A DNA stretch of 64,000 bases. It comes from Budvicia aquatica DSM 5075 = ATCC 35567 (GTDB lineage Bacteria; Pseudomonadota; Gammaproteobacteria; Enterobacterales; Enterobacteriaceae). This document shows positions 44,719 through 56,600 of this stretch, piece after piece. The notes beneath the pieces are model-generated. The model was not told the origin of the DNA and made no database searches. It worked only from the letters and a program-made list of their open reading frames with translations. Position numbers and translations under genes: made by a program. Position 1 is the first letter of the stretch. Every line of letters begins with the position of its first letter. The stretch is from positions 121,040 to 185,039 of the forward strand of contig NZ_ATYS01000005.1 of NCBI RefSeq assembly GCF_000427805.1, in the 5' to 3' direction.

Positions 44719-45933
44719 ATGCGACCATTAGAAGGTGTCAAAATTATAGATCTGACATCATTCCTTGCAGCGCCTACCGTGCCCCGAATTTTGGGCGACT
44801 GGGGTGCCGATGTGATTAAAATTGAGCCACCGGCTGGTGACCCCGGCCGTACTCAGGCATCGGTATTCAATATGCCACACAGCGATGAAGAGAACCCGGC
44901 CTTTGATATGGCCAACGCCAATAAACGCTTTATGTGCCTTAACCTGAAAAATGAACAGGCTAAACAAATAGCCTATAAATTACTGGCTAGCGCAGATGTG
45001 ATCGTCACCAACTACCGGACTAACGCGCTAAAAAGGCTGGGTTTCTCTTACGAAGAGCTCAGCACGCGCTTCCCCCGACTGATTTTCGCTCAAATACTGG
45101 GTTATGGTGAAAATGGCCCGGAGAAAGATACTGCGGGCTTTGATGCCACGGCCTATGTCTGCCGGGGCGGCATTCTGGGCTCCACCAATGAACGGGGCGA
45201 AACGCCGATTAACTCAGTCAATGGGTTTGGCGACTTTCAGGCATCGATGTGCTTATCCGCCGGTATTTGTGCCGCTCTGGTAGCCCGTCATAAAACCGGT
45301 AAAGGCGATAAAGTCACGGTAAGTTTGCACCACACCGCACTGTTTATGATGAGCGTGGCGGTGGTCTCCGCCCAGTATGGCAATAGTTATCCGAAATCGC
45401 GCAAAGAGGTCGCAAATCCGTTCAATAATACCTATCAGACCAAAGACGGCCGCTGGATGGTAATTTGTATTCCCGAATACGACCGCTACTTTAATAAATT
45501 TATGATGCTATTAGGCCGTGAAGATCTTACCGATCATCCGGATTTTTGCCGCATCAGCGACGTTAATCTGCACGGCAAAAACAGCGACATTATTGAAATT
45601 ATTAGCCAGCAGGTTGCCAAGCATAACCTGGCCGAAATCACTGCCCTGCTGAAAGAAAACGACTTCGCCCATGAGAAAGGCTATACCCCGGATGAAATCA
45701 TTGATGATCAACAGGCCTGGGCTAACGACTGCCTACGCTGGGTAGAATATCCCACCGGCAGTAAGCGAATATTAACTACACCACCGGTAAATATTAAAAG
45801 CATGGGGGAGTCGCGGATTATTCCGTCACGGGCGCTGGGGTACCATTCACAACAAATACTCAGCGAATACGGTTATTCACCGCAGGACATTGCCCGGTTC
45901 CATGAAGAAGGTGCGGTTGTCAGCGCCAAATAG
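44719..45933 (+). CDS. CaiB/BaiF family (type III) CoA-transferase
   Basis: A 404-residue CoA-transferase. The ATG at 44719 is chosen because GGAG precedes it; the frame is open further upstream without family resemblance. Type III marks are MRPLEGVKIIDLTSFLAAPT at the start, the block DWGADVIKIEPPAGDPGR, and the catalytic aspartate Asp142 in AGFDATAYVCRGGILGSTNE. The latter block resembles the 2-hydroxyacid/cinnamoyl-type transferases (FldA, HadA) more than CaiB, from memory. It moves CoA from one thioester to another free acid, without ATP, and so complements FadK. A strong hairpin follows five bases after the stop. Confidence 0.88.
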   Translation: MRPLEGVKIIDLTSFLAAPTVPRILGDWGADVIKIEPPAGDPGRTQASVFNMPHSDEENPAFDMANANKRFMCLNLKNEQAKQIAYKLLASADVIVTNYRTNALKRLGFSYEELSTRFPRLIFAQILGYGENGPEKDTAGFDATAYVCRGGILGSTNERGETPINSVNGFGDFQASMCLSAGICAALVARHKTGKGDKVTVSLHHTALFMMSVAVVSAQYGNSYPKSRKEVANPFNNTYQTKDGRWMVICIPEYDRYFNKFMMLLGREDLTDHPDFCRISDVNLHGKNSDIIEIISQQVAKHNLAEITALLKENDFAHEKGYTPDEIIDDQQAWANDCLRWVEYPTGSKRILTTPPVNIKSMGESRIIPSRALGYHSQQILSEYGYSPQDIARFHEEGAVVSAK

Positions 45934-45937
45934 TGTC

Positions 45938-45967
45938 ACCATCGCCCGGTGAACGCCGGGCGATGGT
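45938..45967 (+). terminator. Strong hairpin after the CoA-transferase gene
   Basis: A perfect 12-bp stem (ACCATCGCCCGG and its complement) with a 6-base loop, starting four bases past the stop. It is followed by CAGCTTATTTTC, only a modest U-tract, so termination may be incomplete. Confidence 0.7.
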
Positions 45968-46164
45968 CAGCTTATTTTCAAAGAAAAATTGAGTAATCAG
46001 TGACCGCCGAAACAAAAACTACCGCATAAATATTATAGGATGAAGTTTGAATAGTTGGCGGTGTTAACAACACCTTTGGAGACCAATAAATCGCTCCATA
46101 ATCCCCTGCCTGTATTCCATGATGATTAACCGAACGCTCGGACAGATGATAAGGGAGAAGTACC

Positions 46165-47112
46165 ATGGCTACCGTAATCCCCAACTATTCATTATATGGG
46201 GAACCCTCTGAATTAAGCTGGGACAACTTTTTTAACCTTGAGTGGATTTCTCAGCGCTCCAAGAAGCATAACTGGAAAATACACCCTCACGTTCATGAGA
46301 ACCTTATTCAGGTGCTCTTTATACAGCGTGGTAACGTCGACGTATTACTCAACTACTCTAAACAGAGCGCGCGTTCTCCGTGCTTGATATTAGTCCCGGC
46401 ACAAACGGTTCATAGCCTTCACTACACCTCAGATACCGAAGGCCTGACGGTAACCATTTCGCAAAAAGCCCTGGAATCAATGATTCACTTGCTGATACCC
46501 AACCTGTTGCCGCTAATGCGTGAACCCCGAATTATCCCGCTCAACGGCGATGAACGAGTGCTACAGCTTTATATGGCCATAGAACAAGAATTATCCGCCC
46601 CTGCGCTGGGCCAACAGGCAATGTGCCTGTCATTGGTGACCGCCCTGTTTATTCAAATTCTGCGAATTAGCAATATACTGCCGAAGAATAGCCAGCAGGC
46701 GCTGTTTTCGCGTAAGGCTGAGCAAATCGATAAGTTTCTTAAGATCGTCGAACAGAAGTTCAGAATGCGCCTCACCATTGATGACTATGCCAATAAAATG
46801 GGCATGACTCCCGGCCACCTGTCGCGGCTATGCCGCCTGGCACTGGGGATGTCCAGCCTGGATGTGATCAATATGCGGGTTATACAAGAAGCACAGCGGG
46901 AATTGGTTTATACCTCTAAAACGATTAAACAGCTGGCTGCCTCGCTGGGTTTTACCGATGAAGCCTACTTCACTCGCTTTTTCCGTAAGCACGTTGGCGT
47001 CAGCCCGAAAAAGTTCCGATCGCTGGCGATTGAACAAATATTTCAGGCAGAAGAAGCCGGGCCGGTAGGTTGCCCGATACCAAGCCCTCAGGTACCAGAA
47101 CCGATATCATAA
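46165..47112 (+). CDS. AraC-family regulator, HpaA/PobR-like
   Basis: A 315-residue regulator. The N-terminal half is a cupin-type sensor domain (WKIHPHVHENLIQVLFIQRG and CLILVPAQTVHSLHY), as in HpaA and PobR, which sense aromatic acids. The C-terminal half (about residues 188-295) has two helix-turn-helix motifs: the first in IDDYANKMGMTPGHLSRLCR, the second in IKQLAASLGFTDEAYFTRFF followed by RKHVGVSPKKFRS. GGGAG precedes the ATG. It is the only regulator next to the acyl-CoA genes and most likely controls them in response to the imported acid or a derivative; that is inference from position. Confidence 0.9.
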   Translation: MATVIPNYSLYGEPSELSWDNFFNLEWISQRSKKHNWKIHPHVHENLIQVLFIQRGNVDVLLNYSKQSARSPCLILVPAQTVHSLHYTSDTEGLTVTISQKALESMIHLLIPNLLPLMREPRIIPLNGDERVLQLYMAIEQELSAPALGQQAMCLSLVTALFIQILRISNILPKNSQQALFSRKAEQIDKFLKIVEQKFRMRLTIDDYANKMGMTPGHLSRLCRLALGMSSLDVINMRVIQEAQRELVYTSKTIKQLAASLGFTDEAYFTRFFRKHVGVSPKKFRSLAIEQIFQAEEAGPVGCPIPSPQVPEPIS

Positions 47113-47214
47113 GGCTGTAAAATATAAAGGGCGATTGGGAGAGTAATGTGTTGAATGACGACCTCCCTTTCCTCCCCTATCTGGCTTTCAGGCTACACAT
47201 TGATTTTAAATGAT

Positions 47215-47436
47215 TTATAGCGACTCAAAATAATCGAATGCCCGCATTAGGTCGCTTTCGTTTTCCGGATAATTCAGATCAACACCGGTATCAGCCAATA
47301 CCTTTTCAATAAGTTCAGCTCTTTTCATGCCCAGTCGATTGGCGACATGGTTTAAGCACGATCGTACGTGAGAGGCTCGCTGAGCCAGAGGATAAGCCTC
47401 ATTTCTTGCGCCTTTCCTTGATGAAGAATGGGACAT
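47215..47436 (-). CDS. Small protein of unknown function
   Basis: A 73-residue basic-to-acidic protein, with GGAG eight bases upstream of its ATG. I do not recognise the family. Residues 20-50 (QRASHVRSCLNHVANRLGMK, then RAELIEKVL) read like a helix-turn-helix or a short helical bundle, and the C-terminus is acidic. It is flanked by AraC on one side and the terminator of the giant autotransporter on the other, both unrelated by function. It could be a DNA-binding protein or a half of a toxin-antitoxin pair, but no partner frame is nearby. Confidence 0.55.
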   Translation of the reverse strand: MSHSSSRKGARNEAYPLAQRASHVRSCLNHVANRLGMKRAELIEKVLADTGVDLNYPENESDLMRAFDYFESL

Positions 47437-47591
47437 TGATTCGCTCCGATTTAAAAATCTGACGTCAGGGATAGAACCCGAGAGATAGGCGTTGATTGAA
47501 GTTGGTTGACGTCGGAGGAACTAAATTAGCAGAGATTCCATTAGGAATATATCGGGCTTTGTAGCTTTATTGCTACGCACCCTATTTTCGT

Positions 47592-47632
47592 AAAAAAGCG
47601 TACAGCCCGGCATTTCTGCCGTGACTGCACGC
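47592..47632 (-). terminator. Rho-independent terminator of the giant autotransporter
   Basis: On the minus strand the stem GCGTGCAG/CTGTACGC (one G-U pair), with an inner GGCA/TGCC stem and a GAAA loop, is followed by TTTTTT. It begins 16 bp past the stop codon. Confidence 0.9.
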
Positions 47633-47647
47633 CCATTTATTGTGTTA

Positions 47648-50600
47648 TCAGAAGCGATATTTAACGCCCAATGTCACCGTTGTATCGCTATAACCATTGT
47701 CACCCAACTGCTGAGCCACGTTAGTCCACAGGTTGAGGTTGGTATTGACTTGGCCTTCGGTACCCAGCTTCAGTTCACCAACGTTGCGGTTTCCTGCCAG
47801 CTTAACTTCTGTACCATCTAACACTGCACCAGCCTGTTGGCTATTGTGTAACCAGTTAGCTTCGGCATAGACGGTAAACAGCTTGTTGGTGCCCTTGTCT
47901 TGGTCGCTCACACCGTCGCGGGAGACTTTGACACCTAAACGGGTGGTCACGTTGTCATGGCCGCTGGAAGAGATTTTCGTTCTATCGACCTGATGGTCAT
48001 CAGCGGTGATGCCGCTCCAGGTAATCTGGCCCTGCGGGGTGATAAACACATCACCGTTTAAGCCCTGATAAACCGGTAGGCGATATCCCGCCTCAACCGA
48101 GGCACTGAAGCCGTCCATATTATAGGACTCTGTCGCCTTACCCTGACCGTTCACTTCCGCATCCAGCCAGCTGTACTGAACCCAGCTGTCAACATAAGCC
48201 CCGTTCAGCGTCTTGGCATCCTGATACCAGGTCCCGTATACGCCGGCGCTGTAACCATCAATGCTGCTGTTGGCTTTAGACCTCAGAGAACCCACTTTGC
48301 TGTCAGCTTTACCGTAGGCGGCCATCAGGCCTAAACCAAAGCGGTCGGTATCGGTAAAGTGAGTATCGAAGACTTCGCCACCACCCTGAATCACATAGCT
48401 GTTAGTTGCGGTACGCAGTTGGCCGCTGCTGTCACGGTGCTTAGTGCGAGAGCCTTCCTGGCGTAGCCACATGCTGGAGTTCTCTGCCCGGCCTTCGCGA
48501 TCTTCTAAGCGGAGATTAAACAGTTTGCCGGCCGCCGCCATATTGGCCATGTAGCCACCGGCATCTGGGCTAAACACCGATGGATTCGGGTTCAGTCCGT
48601 TTAATGAAGAGCGCAGGTACCAGTCACCGTCATCCGGTGTGCTAATCGCGCCCTGATACAGGAAGTATTCATAAGCCCCGGCAATAGCACGACCACTTAG
48701 GGTAAATTTACCGTCAGAAGAACCCTGTACATCAATCAGCTTAATACCCTCAGACGTTTGAGCACCGTCCCCCCGAAGGCTCATGACAACGACATTACTG
48801 TTGCCAGTGGTATTGCCGGTAATCACCAGTTTATCGGTGGATGAGCGGTCATCTTCAAGATAGGTATTAAAAATCACCTTACTCTTATCACCGCCGTTAT
48901 AGTTACCGTCAATGGTAAATATGCCGTGACCGGCGCCGGTTAAGGCATGGCCCATAATCAGATTACCGCTGTTATCCACGCTGCCTGTCACTTTACCGTA
49001 ACCGCCCAGCGCGCCGTTCTGACGAATAACAACATTACCGGTCAAATTGGCCGGTGTAGAGGCAGCCCGGGAGCGGGCGCTTTCCGGTAGTCCGCCGATT
49101 AAGACCAGACCGTTCTCAATATCGGTCAGACCGACAGAGACATTATCGCCGTCTAACTGCAGTGTACCGGTGCCGCGTTTTACCAGCGTTCCGCTACCAC
49201 TAATCGCGTTAGTCAGAGACCAAAGGTTAGCGGTATCCAGCACCAGCTTACCGGCGTTATTCACATTCGCCGAGCCTAACTGATTTTCTGCCGTGGCGGT
49301 TAACGTTGTGCCGGTTTTAGTGGTAAAGCTGCCGTTGAAACCGCTGTTATTGCCGCCCAAATACATATCTGCGGCATTGGTTAACATCACATCACCCTGC
49401 CCCGTCAGGCTATTGAGCAGGGTTCCGCGGGCGGTATCGAGATTCAGAGTACCATCATTGTGAATTGCGCCTTGGCCTAAACCTTGTGGCATTGTCAGCC
49501 TGGCCGTTGCGTTGGTTTCAATCACAGTGGTGCCGGTAAACTGACCGTTGTTTTGGGTCAGGTTTAAGCTGCTACCGGTCAGGTTAAGCTGCCCGGCCCC
49601 GGCCAGATTGCCGTCAACCTGTCCGCCATTAGTGACGGTAAGTTCACCGTTATGCAGGTTAAACAGGCTGTTGGCCGCCATGTTGAGCTGCCCGACAGTT
49701 TGGCTGTTACCGTTCAGATCAACCTGGGTATTATTCAGCATATTCAATGCCGAAGTGTGACCAAAACCGTTATCGGTTATCAGTACCACGTTACCTGAGT
49801 TCAGGTCGGTTGCTCCGGTGTAATTGCTGGTGGCATTGCCAATATGTACCGTACCGATAGCATTAACCGTAAAGCCGCCGTCGCCTGTCAGTTTAGCGCC
49901 CAGTTTATTATCCGTTGCATTGCTATTGGTCAGCATTATCGACTGGCCGGAAAAGGCATCTAATTGGGTTAAACCGTAACCTAAGTACAGGCCGTCAGAC
50001 TTGACTGCACCAAAATAATTGTAATGAGCATTACCGGCAGTAGCTCCGCCCTGAGTCAGGGCGACAATGGTGTCCGGTGCCACCGGCGTACCGTCAACCT
50101 GAGTCACGGCTAACTGCGTACCGTCACCGTTAACCGTTGCTGCTGCTACGATCTGGTCGTAGATATTGTCATCTTGATCAAACAGCGATTCGCCGGTCAC
50201 TGGCATTGGGTTTGGCAGGTTGCTTGGTGTCGTGATGGCTAAGTTGCCACCACCGGTAGTATCCAGCTTGTCAACGGTCAGGAAGCCTTTAGGGCGATGG
50301 TCGATAGTGCTGTAATCGACCTCTAGCTGACCTCCGTTCATGGTCAAGCCGCCTAACGTGTGCGTTCCTTCCAGCTTACTGCTGCCCAGCTTGCCGGCAC
50401 TACCGTTAAGCTGCAGGGTAGCAAGCCCCATGGCGTTATCAGCGTCGTTGTTTAAGATAAAACGCCCGTCGTCCATGGTGACTCGGCCAGTAAAATCACC
50501 GCCCGCAGCGCTACTGTTAAAGGTGAATTCTTGGTTTCTGTTACCCAAATTAACCTTTAGCTCACCGCTCCCGGTTAATGTGCGGGTAAAGTCTACATCG

Positions 50601-53600
50601 CCCGCCAACGCAGAGGTTTTGAGGATAGAAAGCGTACCGTTGGCGCCTAAGCTGACTTCACCGGCCGCACTGGCCAGATTGAGCAGAGAGTCTACCTGCA
50701 GGGTACCGCCAGTCACGTTAACGTTCGCTATATTGCTGCTGTTGTCGCTAATTTCGCCGGTCCAGATCAAGGTACCATCACCGGCTTTGGTAAAGGCATT
50801 CGCCAACTGGCCGCTATCGTCCCAGCCGTTCATGCTGGCAGTTACGCCGGCATTCACCATAATACTGCCAGCCTGTTGCAGGGTGACATCGCGTTCAGAT
50901 TCCAGATTGGCTGTAATCTGTAGGTTACCGCCGTTCAGTACGGTTTTATTGGTCGCGGAGCCATTCCCCAGATTCTCATCTGCCGATATTGCCACAATAC
51001 CGTTTTGAATCTGCGTTTGGCCTGAATAGCTACTGCTGCCGCTTAAGGTTAGCGTACCCGTATTTTTCTTAATCAGATCGCCGGTACCGCTGACGATTGC
51101 CGCCAGCGTCATTGCTGCGCTGTTGTCGACAATAAACTCTCCGGCGTTCTTAATCCCGGTTGTTTGGCCAATATGTTTGTTTTCACTGACCGTTAACGTC
51201 GAGGTTGAATCGATATCCATCATGCCGGTGAAGTTAGCGTTGTTGCCGCTAAGGCGAACATCACTCCCCCTGTAGCTGTTCAACTGTCCGCTGCCGGACA
51301 CGGCGTTAGCAAAGGTGCCACTGGCGTTATCTAACGTGACCTGGCCGTTTGCCACTACGCTGCCGGTACCGAGCGCCTTTACGTCTTGTAATAAGGCGCT
51401 GGCAGAGATGCCGACCGTGGTCGTTGCACTTAATGTATTGTTAGCGTTAGCGACTGTCAGAGTGCCGCCGGTCAAGGCCAGGTTACCGCTACCGGTTAAG
51501 CTACCGGATGACGTTCCGCCATTGGTTAAGGTTAAGGCACCATTGTTTAGGTTCAGCGTAGAGGTTGCTGCACCGTTCAGTTCACCGATAGTCTGGGAGT
51601 GACTATTCATATCTGCGATGGTGTTTATCGCTAAGTTTAATTTTGAAGTCTGACCAAAGGCGTTATCGTTGCCTAAAATCAGCGTACCTTCTTTCAGATC
51701 GGTTTCTCCGCTATAGCTGTTATCCTGATTGCTCAGGGTAAGCGCATCAGATCCGTGACCTGCCAGAATGCCTAAATCTCCGGTTCCGGTCACTTTAGCG
51801 GATAACACTTTATTCAAGCTGTGGTCAGTATTGATCACCAGCTTGGTTGAGCCATTGGTCAATAAATCTAACTGGGTCAGACCATAACTGGCATATAAAC
51901 CGTTAGCGATGGCGTTATCATCTTTGGTGGTTAAACGGTAATCATAATGGGCATTGGCAGCATGAGTACCGTTCTGGCTGATAGCTAACTCGGTGGCATC
52001 AGTAATCTCATTGCCATCTAGGCCAACCAGTTTCAACGCGCCTGCATCTCCCGTTACCGTAGCTGCACTCACTAGCTGGACTAACGTTTTAGTCTGCTGG
52101 TCCAGTAGACCCTGAGTTTGGTCAACTATCGGAGCGACCCCGTTATCAAAGCCGTCGCTATCAATTTGTACTTTACCGGTACCGCTGGCATCCAGCGTAT
52201 TGGCCTGAATAAAGTTGTTAGACACCACCGAGTTTGGAATTGAAGTACCAAAATTCACGGTTCCGCCACTCAATACCAGACCGCCAATAGCTTGTGAACC
52301 CTGCCCTACCGTAGTGATATTGTTTGCCATAACCGACAGGGTGGCATTGGTCAGCGCAGTCGTGTTGAGGTTTTGCAACGTAAAGCGGTCGCTGTTCATC
52401 TTAACCAGGCCGGTGAACTGACTACCTGCATCTGAGCCAAAATCAAATGCTGTACCGGACTGAACGTCGATCAGGCCGTTACCGCTCAGGCCGTGGTTAA
52501 GGGTATAGGCACCCGCAGGCGTGAAGACCAGAGACGAAGTGCTATCAATAGCGATACGCCCGGATGTCAGCGCCGAATCACCCATCTGAATAAGCCGATC
52601 GGTAGTAAATGCCGAGTCATTCGTCAGGTTCAGCAGGTCAAAATGTTGAATATCATTGGTGTTGCTTAAGGTGTAATTGGTATTGTCGAAGGTCAGGCGG
52701 TCATTGCTTCCGCCAGTACCTGCATCAAGTGAATCAAAGGTGGCACTATTTTTTACCAGTACGCTGTTCTCACCGTTATTACCGGCAATAAAGTGGCCGA
52801 TATGGGCGAGGTCTTTTAGCGTCAGGCTATTGTTGCCAGTACCGACAGTAATATCACCCGTAGTGGCATTATCCGTCACATCAACCTGATGATTACCGGT
52901 TCCTGACATCACCAGATTGCCAAGAGCCGTATTCTCACCGCTGACATCAACGGTATTGGCCTGATTGCCGGCCAATGTAACAGTGCCGATCTGTTTAGCC
53001 CCGCCTGACAGGGTCAGGGTATTAGCCCCCCCATTGGCTAAAATATTCCCATCGACTTTACCACCGGTTAGGGTGATTAAATTATCGCCGCTGGAAAAGT
53101 CTAAGAAGCCGGTAATATCACCGCTGTTAGTGAAGGTTTTATCGCCGGTATTAGACATCCCAATGGCCGCCATATTGGCGGATGAAGCCTGAATAGTACC
53201 GCTGTTGGTAATGACCTCGGCATCATCCACATTCAGCACGTTACCCGTTGCAGCCGTTGAGGCTGACGTCAGTATGCCGGAGTTAGTTACCGTTTTCGCT
53301 CCGCTGACATTAATAGCCGAGCCACCGGTAGCACTAGTAACATCAACGCGAACATTGGTGTTCACTTCGCGGTCATTACCGTCTAATAACGCGGTTATTC
53401 CACTCCCGCTACCCGTGACTTTAATGGTCAGTTCTTCTGATTCGGATAAGTCCAAATTAGCCGCAACATCGCTACCGTTTTCATTCTGATACAGAATGCC
53501 GGTACCGTTGGTGACAGCTATGGTGCCGGAGTTCTCTTTCGATAGTGCGGCACCGGTCTTAATCCCGATCCCGCTACCGCCCATTTTTATATCGGTGTTA

Positions 53601-56600
53601 TCTAATCTAATACCGCTAACGCCGGCAACGTTATGAATACCAATACCACGGGCTGATGGGTCACTCATATCGATAATGGTGTCAGCCACGTTGAGGTGCG
53701 TTGCGCCGGCATCTAATAAAATTCCGTCAGCAGTGCCTTTGGCTACAATGGTACCGACGGTTGAAACTGCGCTTAAATCCAGACCGGCTCCGGCGCCGAC
53801 CCGAATAGCCGCCAGCCCGTCTACAGCGGTAATGGTGCCTGAGTTTGCCAGAGAGCTATCGGCTCCTCTGATGTAGATAGCCGTGCCGTTAGCCAGAATA
53901 TTACCCTGATTAATGACGTGGCCGTTATTCAGATCGATAGCGGTATGGTTAGCACCAAGTGAAAGATCTATATTGCCAGAGTTAGTCAGTAAGCCCCCGT
54001 TCTCGGCAACAAAAGCCGTTGAACTGTCACTTCCTGCCAGCGAGCTTACCGAGGCACCGTTATTAATAGTGCTACTGTCTCCGGTAACTTGACCGACAAT
54101 CGACTGATTATCTTTAATCACGAAGGCTGAGCCTTGCTTAACGTCTACACCGCCTGCGTTTTCCGCCAGAATACCTATCGCGTTTTCACCGATGGTTAAT
54201 AGGCTGCCTGCCGTTAGTGTCGCTAAAGAGCCCGTACCGTTAACACGAATAGCCGACGTCTCTTTACTACTGTTGGTTAGGCCGGAGAGCTCCATAGTCA
54301 GGCCGCCTTCCATTGTCGCCCCGTCGGTCACGTAGAATAGGGTAATGCCATCGCCGTTAACCTGATTGGAGGTGCTGGCCTGACTTATAATTTTAGAACC
54401 GGTGCCTTCAGCCCAGAATGCAATCTGGTCCGATTTGGCGCTGTTAAAATTGATTGAGGTATTGTCGGTAAAGGTAATCTGGCTACCGGCGCTGGCATGT
54501 ACGCCAATGCTACCGCTACCGTTAAGATTAATGGCCGACGGCGTTGTGCCATCACCCATGGTAACTAATACCTTGCTACCGCTGGCCCTGACTCCGGTAG
54601 AGCGGGTGCTATCGTTAGTATTCACCCAGTCACCGTTAAGGGTGATATTTCCGGTAGAACTTAAGCGGGTTTCGGTGTTATTGGCGGAGGCCTGCAAACC
54701 GACGCTGCCCACACCGCCCAGCGTAATATTTCCGCTATTGACGCCGGTCGCACCTTCGCCAACCTGAATACCGGTGCTGCTTTCGCCGCTAAAGGTAATA
54801 TTACCGGTGTTGGTTAAGATAGCCATATTACGGGCAATGTACCCAACGACGCTGGCCAGGCTGGAGTTGAGGTTAGCTTTGGTGGTTAACGATGTGAGCT
54901 TTCTCTCTACATCGGTCATATCACTGTCTGCTCCGGTCAGGTCATGGCCTTGTCCGTCAGCGATACCTGCAGTGGTGCCTTCAGCCAGCAAATGGATATT
55001 AGCCGTATCACTGATCGTGCCATTAGCGCCGCCTTCAATTAAGAATCCGGTGGCATCTTTACCCTTCACATTGACGGTCATTCCGCCTGAATTGACGGTA
55101 GTACCGAGGCCCGTGGCCGTAATCACGGTAGACTTCTCACCGGATGCTGACATCGTTGAGGTGGCGGCAGAGGAGCCGGTAAAGCTTGCTCCGCCGTCCA
55201 GACGCATTAGGGTTGAATTTTTAGTCGTAACATCCTGACTGCCGGAACTGGTATTATTAATCGCCGATCCGGAGCCATAAATAAAGTAACCGATTTGGTT
55301 TTCACCGTCGGCAAAGGTGACCTGACCGGTACCGGATAGGTTAATGGTGCCTTTATCTCTGGCATGAACGCCAATCGCGCCCTGTCCCTTGAGGTTTACC
55401 GTGTTGGCAATGTCTACCAAAGAATTGACGCCTTCAGACCATGCGCCGTAGTTACGCAGCCCGGTTGACGGGTCAGCACCGCCGGTAATATTAATCGTGC
55501 CGCTGGAGATAACCTGACCGCCCGAAAGGGTTTTGATACCAATGGCATTAACACCGGTAATATCAATAGTTCCGGTGTTGTAAACCCCCCGAGAGTTGTC
55601 AACCGCCAGTATTCCCGTATTAGTCTGAGGTGTAAAATTACCCTTGTCGCCGTCACCGGCAATAATAATGCTGCCACTGTTAACAACCTGACCGCCGTTG
55701 GTAATGTTCGCGGTGTAGATGGCGGATGAACCCTCAACCTTACTGCCCAGAGTAATGGTTCCTTGATTATCAACCTGAGAAGCTCCGTATGCATATATGC
55801 CGTAAGAGCCGGGCTTAACATAGGTCAGATCGCCATTCTCAGCAAAACCAATATTAATATGGCCACCGCTAGCATTAGTAAACGTGGAGTTAGCCCCGTT
55901 TACCCGCACTGCCTGAACATTACCCACTGCGTTACGGCCTTTATTGCCCTCGGTTATTCCGGCATTAATCACACGGTTGTTGACCCCTTCGGCTCCGTCG
56001 GTCAGGGTTAATCCGTAGTTTGTACCGTTTGCTACGCCGGACCAGTAGGCCGGATTAATATTTAATACACCATCATTAATAAACTTGCTGCCAGAACCGT
56101 GAACGTCGATACCATTTGCCGGAATTCCGCTTGCCAACACCCCCGCCGTTATACGGTTTTTATTGGTAAATGTTGACCCGGTCTGAATTTTTGCGGCGAA
56201 GAAGCCGACCTCGATTTCACCATTATTAATACCAATAGCACGGTCTTCAAGGCGGAATATGCTCGAGTTGCCTGACACACCCCGAGGATCGCCAGTGATT
56301 CTCCCCGTTGAAGTCAACTCAACGGTTGCATTTGGACCTTTGCCATACAGTAATGCCACCATGCCCGGTGCGGTATTCAGTATGGCGTCATCCGCATTAG
56401 TGGGGATGTTACTAATCACATAATTTGTGGTTTGAGAGGTATAGGCTTTAGCTAACTCAGATTTATAATCGTCATAATCCAGTTTATTATCACCTAACTG
56501 AGCGATTAGCCAGTTGTTATAGTTTTGAAACTCAGCCAGCGAATTGACGGTATAGCTACTGCTGTTAAAGGTGGTAAACGTGCCGTTGTAGGTGTCTTTC

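Noticed and set aside
35272-47112. Carnitine operon (caiTABCDE with fixABCX)
   Set aside because: The dehydrogenase, ETF pair and ligase match the E. coli YdiO, YdiQ, YdiR and FadK sequences better, and no caiT, caiD or caiE is present.
50340-51008. A 222-codon open frame on the plus strand (and many shorter ones between 49000 and 57200)
   Set aside because: These are antisense shadows of the low-stop, repetitive passenger of the giant autotransporter.
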